This document shows, piece after piece, positions 27,432 to 32,564 of a stretch of DNA of 32,564 bases (the first letter of the stretch is position 1; every line of letters begins with the position of its first letter). The notes below the pieces were generated by a model. That model had not been told where the DNA came from, made no database searches, and saw nothing but the letters and a program-made list of their open reading frames with translations. Origin of the DNA: Rhodospirillaceae bacterium (GTDB lineage Bacteria > Pseudomonadota > Gammaproteobacteria > Steroidobacterales > Rariloculaceae); contig JAHEEM010000012.1 in the NCBI GenBank assembly GCA_024640695.1, positions 1 through 32,564 on the forward strand, read 5' to 3'. The position numbers and the translations under genes were made by a program.

Positions 27432-29704
27432 GTAAGGAACGTATGCGCATACCGGAGTTCTACAAGCTTAGCGTCAAAGAGCGTGTCAAAGCCGTAGCCG
27501 ATAGAGATCTGCTCGGCCCCGAGGAGCTCGAGGCGCTCGCCACTGGTGCGCACACGCTCGACCTCGAATCGGCCGACAAGATGATCGAGAACGTCGTCGG
27601 CGTCATGGGTCTGCCCCTCGGCCTCGGAATGAATCTGTGCGTTAACGGCAAGCGGTACATCGTTCCGATGGCAGTAGAAGAGCCGTCCGTGGTCGCGGCG
27701 CTGAGCTCGGCCTCAAAACTGGTGGGCGAGCATGGAGGATTCCAAGCCACGGCAACGGATCCGGTGCTCATAGGCCAGATTCAGATTGTCGACCTGTTGG
27801 ATATCGAGCGCGCCAAGCGTGCCATCAGGGAACAGACGCAGGACATCCTGAATCTTGCTAACAGCTTCCACCCCAATATGGTGGCGCGAGGAGGCGGCGC
27901 AAAGGACATCGAGCTATTCGTGCATCAGTTGCCCTCCAGCGGCAAGCCGATGCTCGTTGCGCATCTGCTCGTGGATACGCGCAATGCCATGGGCGCCAAT
28001 CTCGTCAACGGGATGTGCGAAGGCGTCGCGCCACTGATCGAGACAATCACGGGCGGTCAGGTGTTCCTGCGCATCCTGTCGAACCTCACGGATCGCGCGC
28101 TCGTCCGAGCAAGCTGCAAGATACCCATCGAAGCCCTTGCTGGGCGCGGTTACACCGGAGAGCAGGCCCGTGACGGTATTATCCTTGCTGCCGATTTCGC
28201 CGCCGTCGATGCTTACCGCGCGGCGACGCATAACAAGGGTGTCATGAACGGCATCGATCCAATTGCAATCGCGACCGGTAACGACTGGCGCGCGCTCGAG
28301 GCCGGCGCGCACGCGTTCGCCGCACGCGGCGGCCGCTACACTTCCCTGACCACCTGGGCGGCTGACGAGGCCGGCAATCTCTGCGGTAGCCTAGAGATGC
28401 CGATCAAGGTCGGTATCGTCGGCGCTCAGCAGGAGTCCAATCCGACTGTCGCGCTCAATCTGAAGCTGCTGGGCGTGGCAAGCGCGACCGAATTGGCGAA
28501 GGTCATGGGTGCTGCGGGACTCGCGCAGAACTTTGCCGCGATCAAGGCGCTCGCGACCGAGGGTATTCAGAAGGGGCATATGACCTTGCACGCGCGCAGC
28601 GTTGTCACGGCAGCCGGAGCCCCAGAGGACATCTTCGACGAGGTGCTCGATCGCCTGGTTCAGAGCGGTGAAATCAAGATCTGGAGAGCGCGTGAGATCC
28701 TCGACGAGATCACCGGTCGTGCCAGCGAGGCAGCGGCTGGCGGCTCCGCGCGGGACTTAGATTTGGCGGGCATGGGTGTCGGCTACGGTAAAGTGGTGAT
28801 TCTTGGTGAGCACGCGGTCGTCTACGGCCGTCACGCGATTGCGGCGCCGATTCCGCTCGCAATTCGTGCGCGCATCGAGGACTGCGATAATGGAATTCAC
28901 ATCATGATCCCGCGCTGGGGCGTCGAGTATCAGCTCGCCGAGCATCCGAGCGAGCGGCGGTCTTTCGAGCGTGCGGCCGGAGCCATACTCGATCAGCTCG
29001 GTCTGAGCGGGCGCAGCATGCGGATCGAGGTCTTTCCAGAAGTGCCGCGGGGAATGGGGCTCGGCGGTTCCGCAGCGATGGCAGTCGCCATTGTGCGAGC
29101 CCTCGATGCGCACTTCTCGCTGCGGCTCGACGACGAGCAGGTCAACCGTCTGGCCTTCGAATCGGAGAAGCTTGCCCACGGCAACCCAAGCGGGCTCGAT
29201 AATTTGATTGCGTGTTACGGTCGGCCGCTTGTCTACAGGCCGGGAACACCGCCCCTTGTCGAGGAGCTCAACATTGTCGATCCGATTCCGATCGTGATCG
29301 GGATGACAGGTAAAGAAGGTCTCACGGCCAGCACGGTAGCGCGTGTCGGAGAGGCCTGGCGGCAGGATCCGAAGCTCTATGAGCGAATCTTCGACCAGAT
29401 CGATGGCCTCGTGCTGCGTGGCGTGCAAGCGATACAGGATCGAGACCTGATGACGCTCGGCGAGCTGATGAACATTTGTCACGGTATGCTCAATGCGCTG
29501 CAGGTGTCCACGCCCGAGCTGGAGCGGCTCGTCTCGATTGCACGTGACAATGGGGCGCTCGGTGCCAAGCTTACGGGCGGCGGCGGCGGCGGCTCGATCA
29601 TCGCGCTGTGCGACGCCGACACGGCGCCAGTCGTCGCTGCGATTCGCGCGGCCGGCTACCAGGCTTTCCCTGTGATGCTCGGCGGAGCGGCTGATGACGC
29701 GTAG
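27428..29704 (+). CDS. Fused class II HMG-CoA reductase (N-terminal) and mevalonate kinase (C-terminal)
   Basis: HMGR: ENVVGVMGLPLGLGMNLCVNGKRYIVPMAVEEPSVVAA, NAMGANLVN, HNKGVMNGIDPIAIATGNDWRA, GHMTLHARS. MK: GKVVILGEHAVVYGRHAIAAPIP, PRGMGLGGSAAMAVAIVRALD, GNPSGLDN, GAKLTGGGGGGSIIAL. One uninterrupted 758-aa ORF. Confidence 0.95.
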   Translation: MSKERMRIPEFYKLSVKERVKAVADRDLLGPEELEALATGAHTLDLESADKMIENVVGVMGLPLGLGMNLCVNGKRYIVPMAVEEPSVVAALSSASKLVGEHGGFQATATDPVLIGQIQIVDLLDIERAKRAIREQTQDILNLANSFHPNMVARGGGAKDIELFVHQLPSSGKPMLVAHLLVDTRNAMGANLVNGMCEGVAPLIETITGGQVFLRILSNLTDRALVRASCKIPIEALAGRGYTGEQARDGIILAADFAAVDAYRAATHNKGVMNGIDPIAIATGNDWRALEAGAHAFAARGGRYTSLTTWAADEAGNLCGSLEMPIKVGIVGAQQESNPTVALNLKLLGVASATELAKVMGAAGLAQNFAAIKALATEGIQKGHMTLHARSVVTAAGAPEDIFDEVLDRLVQSGEIKIWRAREILDEITGRASEAAAGGSARDLDLAGMGVGYGKVVILGEHAVVYGRHAIAAPIPLAIRARIEDCDNGIHIMIPRWGVEYQLAEHPSERRSFERAAGAILDQLGLSGRSMRIEVFPEVPRGMGLGGSAAMAVAIVRALDAHFSLRLDDEQVNRLAFESEKLAHGNPSGLDNLIACYGRPLVYRPGTPPLVEELNIVDPIPIVIGMTGKEGLTASTVARVGEAWRQDPKLYERIFDQIDGLVLRGVQAIQDRDLMTLGELMNICHGMLNALQVSTPELERLVSIARDNGALGAKLTGGGGGGSIIALCDADTAPVVAAIRAAGYQAFPVMLGGAADDA

Positions 29705-30278
29705 AGAAATAGTATCCAGCGCTGCCGAAGCGTTGTTGCTCGTTGACGAGCAAGATCGCGAGATCGGTGTCGAGAGCAAGCAAGCGTGCCATGCCGGGGG
29801 CGGCCTACTGCACCGCGCGTTTTCGATATTCCTCTTCAACAGCCAGGATGAGCTGCTGCTGCAAAAGCGCAGCGCTCAGAAGCCCCTGTGGCCGAGCTAC
29901 TGGTCGAATACCTGCTGCTCGCATCCCCGGGCTGGAGAAACGATGGAGCAGGCTGTCGCGCGTCGCCTGGCTGAAGAGCTCGGTATCCAGTGCACGCTAC
30001 GCTTTCTTTATAAGTTCAAGTATCACGCTGCGTATGGGTCGCTCGGCTCCGAGCGGGAGTACTGCTGGGTCTACGTTGGGCACTACGACGGCCATCCCCG
30101 TGTAAACCTAAACGAGATTGCCGACTGGCGCTACGTCGATGTCTCCAGTTTCGACGCGGAGCTTGCCGCGGCGCCGGAGCGGTTCACACCATGGCTCAAG
30201 CTCGAGTGGGCGGAGATCAAGCAAGCGCATCTGCCTCAGATTCTCGGCTCAGCAGGTTCCCAGCAGTTAGTGAACTAG
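29694..30278 (+). CDS. idi: Isopentenyl-diphosphate delta-isomerase, type I (Nudix)
   Basis: LLHRAFSIFLFNSQDELLLQKRS, SYWSNTCCSHPRAGET, RRLAEELGI, EREYCWVYVG. Start overlaps the upstream stop by 11 nt. Confidence 0.95.
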   Translation: MTRREIVSSAAEALLLVDEQDREIGVESKQACHAGGGLLHRAFSIFLFNSQDELLLQKRSAQKPLWPSYWSNTCCSHPRAGETMEQAVARRLAEELGIQCTLRFLYKFKYHAAYGSLGSEREYCWVYVGHYDGHPRVNLNEIADWRYVDVSSFDAELAAAPERFTPWLKLEWAEIKQAHLPQILGSAGSQQLVN

Positions 30279-30426
30279 GCGTGCCACCGGGCTCTCATAG
30301 AAGCGCGGGCACGGCCTTGCGCCCGGTGCAGCTCTGCGTTCCACTCGGGTCCGGCTCTGCCCTATCTGACTGCCTCCGCGCAGCTCGGGAGAAACAGATC
30401 AGCTCCCAAGCGTCCCGCTCCAGGAC

Positions 30427-30454
30427 AAAAAAAAGGCGGTCCTCGCGGACCGCC
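30427..30454 (-). terminator. Rho-independent terminator of the cold shock gene (minus strand)
   Basis: Minus strand GGCGGTCC-GCGA-GGACCGCC followed by TTTTTTTT. Confidence 0.9.
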
Positions 30455-30504
30455 TCTTCATAGACTAACGACGAGCGGCCCCGGTTGGGCGGCCACTCGG
30501 ATAG

Positions 30505-30708
30505 TTATTCTGCCTTTAAGTTTCCGGCAGCGGGTTTACCACGCTCGGTCAGGACGTCGAAGCTGACGCGTTGACCCTCGCGGAGAGTGTCCATGCCGGC
30601 CGCTTGCACGGCGCTGATGTGGACGAATACGTCCTTGTCGCCGCCTTCGGGTTGAATAAAGCCAAAGCCTTTAGCGGTGTTGAAGAACTTAACGGTTCCA
30701 GTAGCCAT
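30505..30708 (-). CDS. CspA-family cold shock protein
   Basis: MATGTVKFFNTAKGFGFIQPEGGDKDVFVHISAVQ...EGQRVSFDVLTERGKPAAGNLKAE, 67 aa. Confidence 0.97.
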   Translation of the reverse strand: MATGTVKFFNTAKGFGFIQPEGGDKDVFVHISAVQAAGMDTLREGQRVSFDVLTERGKPAAGNLKAE

Positions 30709-30945
30709 AGTAGATATTCCAAATAGTTTGCCGCGCGCAAATCGGGCGCGGATTCGAACAACCTGATCGTAGTGGGTGACTCGAGTCTCTGGCCCGAGGA
30801 CCGGGCGGGTAGATAGAAGGCAAGCCAAAACGTAGATCGCCGTGGGATAGTGAGGTACCGATCTATAAAATGCAAGGGCTCGCCGCGAATCGCCGCGACC
30901 TGAGTCCGGCGCCGGGCGCGCCAATTACTGGGCGAGCGCCAGGCT

Positions 30946-32409
30946 CTAGTTCAGGAAGCGATAGTATTCGATGCCTTCGTCATTGATGCCCGGGCTTTGG
31001 CTCGTACCGACCGACTCGATCACAAAGCCGTCGTGCGGGGCGCTCAGGCCTGCGGCCTGCCCACTATCGTGCAGATTCTCATACTGCTTGCGGCTTAGCG
31101 TCTGCTGGGGCTGCAGCGCCGCTCTGAAGCCGATCCGCGAGGCCGCATCGCGCCAGCTGGCCGCGACGCTCATCGGTATTGCCTCTGCGGCATCGCCGCT
31201 GCCGTAACCGACCGCCAGCACGGGCTTGCCCGTGAGATCGACGCTGCTCTCGAAGGCCTCCTCGAGGCCCGCCGCAATCCAGGCGGGCAGTGCGGCGCAA
31301 TAGACGTTGCCGATGTCCTTCATGAGCTCGGCGCCGAGCGACATCTTCTCGGTGACTAGGGTCTTGAAGCCGTGGCTGACTCGGAAGTCCTTCACGAGCT
31401 GGATGCTCAACGGGTACACGTCTGCGTCGATGTCGCGTGCACGGACGAGATCCAGGATGTCCGGCGTCGAGTGCATCTCTTGCACGACAGCTGCCGGATC
31501 CAGATTCGCTGCGCGGCAGTGAATTGCAAGCTCCTGGCGTCCCGCCGGCCCATTCTTTGCGAGGCCGACCAGGTAGCTCAGCGCAAACGACGTGAGCGGC
31601 ATACGATGATAAGGCCGATGCATGAACGCGGCGGCTAGGCTGTGATAGTAGTCCGCCGGTTGCTGGTCCATCCGACGCAGCATGTCCTCGAGCGCGTGCA
31701 GCGTCTCGTCCAGATAGCAGGTCGTCGAGTACTTGCCGTTGAATACTGGCAGGTCCTGAAAATGGCAGTTGAGCTTGCCACGGATGAGATTGCGCATGAC
31801 GGGCTTGCGGAAATCGACGGCGCGATAGGCCGAGGCGGTGCCGATGTGCCGGAGCTCGATGTCTAATAGTTTTGGGTTGTGCTCGAGCAACATGGCGACG
31901 GCGCCGGCGCCCTGAGTAGGTTCGCCTGTGCTGCCGCGTGCATACTCGGCGATATCGGCGCTGACGACGATCGCGCAGCGTGATTCCGCTTCAAGCGCGA
32001 GGTATCTGAGGCCCTGCTTGAGCGCGTAGATGCCGCCCAAGCAGGCGTGCTTGATCTCCGGAACCTCGCACTGGCGGCTGATCTCGGGCAGGCCTCGCGC
32101 ACGCAGCCCGTCGTCGAGCATACCTTTGATGATGATCGCGCCGGCGGAGTTGTCGGTGCTCGACTCGGTGCCGAGCCCGAGAAATCCGATCCGGGTCGGG
32201 TCGACATCGTACTGCTCGATGAGGCGCATCACAGCGTTGGCAGCCATCGTGTAGACGCTTTGGTCGGGCCCCCGCATCCGGAAGCTGCGTCCGATCACGG
32301 CGCTGGTCTTGTCCCACTGGGCCCCGGTCCATTCACACCAAGCTTCCAGATCCACCCGGTACGGCGGCAAATAGACGCCAAAGCCACTGATGCCGACTCT
32401 ATCGCGCAT
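30946..32409 (-). CDS. Hydroxymethylglutaryl-CoA synthase
   Basis: GISGFGVYLPPYRV, GTESSTDNSAGA (catalytic Glu region), EIKHACLGGIYALKQGL (catalytic Cys), AAFMHRPYHRMPLTS (catalytic His). About 487 aa. Confidence 0.93.
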   Translation of the reverse strand: MRDRVGISGFGVYLPPYRVDLEAWCEWTGAQWDKTSAVIGRSFRMRGPDQSVYTMAANAVMRLIEQYDVDPTRIGFLGLGTESSTDNSAGAIIIKGMLDDGLRARGLPEISRQCEVPEIKHACLGGIYALKQGLRYLALEAESRCAIVVSADIAEYARGSTGEPTQGAGAVAMLLEHNPKLLDIELRHIGTASAYRAVDFRKPVMRNLIRGKLNCHFQDLPVFNGKYSTTCYLDETLHALEDMLRRMDQQPADYYHSLAAAFMHRPYHRMPLTSFALSYLVGLAKNGPAGRQELAIHCRAANLDPAAVVQEMHSTPDILDLVRARDIDADVYPLSIQLVKDFRVSHGFKTLVTEKMSLGAELMKDIGNVYCAALPAWIAAGLEEAFESSVDLTGKPVLAVGYGSGDAAEAIPMSVAASWRDAASRIGFRAALQPQQTLSRKQYENLHDSGQAAGLSAPHDGFVIESVGTSQSPGINDEGIEYYRFLN

Positions 32410-32564
32410 AATCGATTATCTGACTCGAGCCCTTCTCCGGGTCTGGGCCGGGGTGAGCGGGTTTCGTTCGTGGGTGAAGATGCGGGATTATAGTGTCAAT
32501 CGGCTCGATTCGCCTATCGACACGATTCCAAAGGCAGTCTTGATCTTCGGCAGCGAGTCATAAT

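Noticed and set aside
28757-29839. 360-aa minus-strand ORF
   Set aside because: Antisense to the mevalonate kinase domain and idi start; no recognisable motifs.
30709-30924. N-terminal extension of the cold shock ORF
   Set aside because: Canonical CspA start MATGTVKFF at 30708; the upstream part is probably the 5' UTR.

Overview
This is a GC-rich, proteobacterial-looking window of mostly ordinary chromosomal genes; taxonomy is inferred from gene content only. The standout is a cluster at about 23.3-32.4 kb encoding almost a complete mevalonate-to-squalene route. It contains a prenyl diphosphate synthase, a squalene-synthase-like enzyme, diphosphomevalonate decarboxylase (MDD, with an apparent frameshift), phosphomevalonate kinase, a single ORF fusing class II HMG-CoA reductase to mevalonate kinase, type I IPP isomerase and, past a cold-shock gene, HMG-CoA synthase. 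Other well-supported content: a cobalamin riboswitch driving a btuFCD-like ABC importer, with a convergent TonB receptor; a PLP-dependent threonine/serine dehydratase next to a fused indolepyruvate/2-oxoacid ferredoxin oxidoreductase; two DUF6152-type secreted-protein loci, one with a B3-like metallo-beta-lactamase-fold protein whose motif starts with Gln and the other with an internally duplicated uncharacterised protein; a MerR-like HTH-TPR protein; a tandem-ATPase ModF-like protein; a DksA/TraR-type zinc finger protein; an acyl-CoA ligase; a partial ammonium transporter; a MerC-like protein; and an 8-bp tandem repeat. All calls come from reading the sequence and ORF translations. No database search was run.
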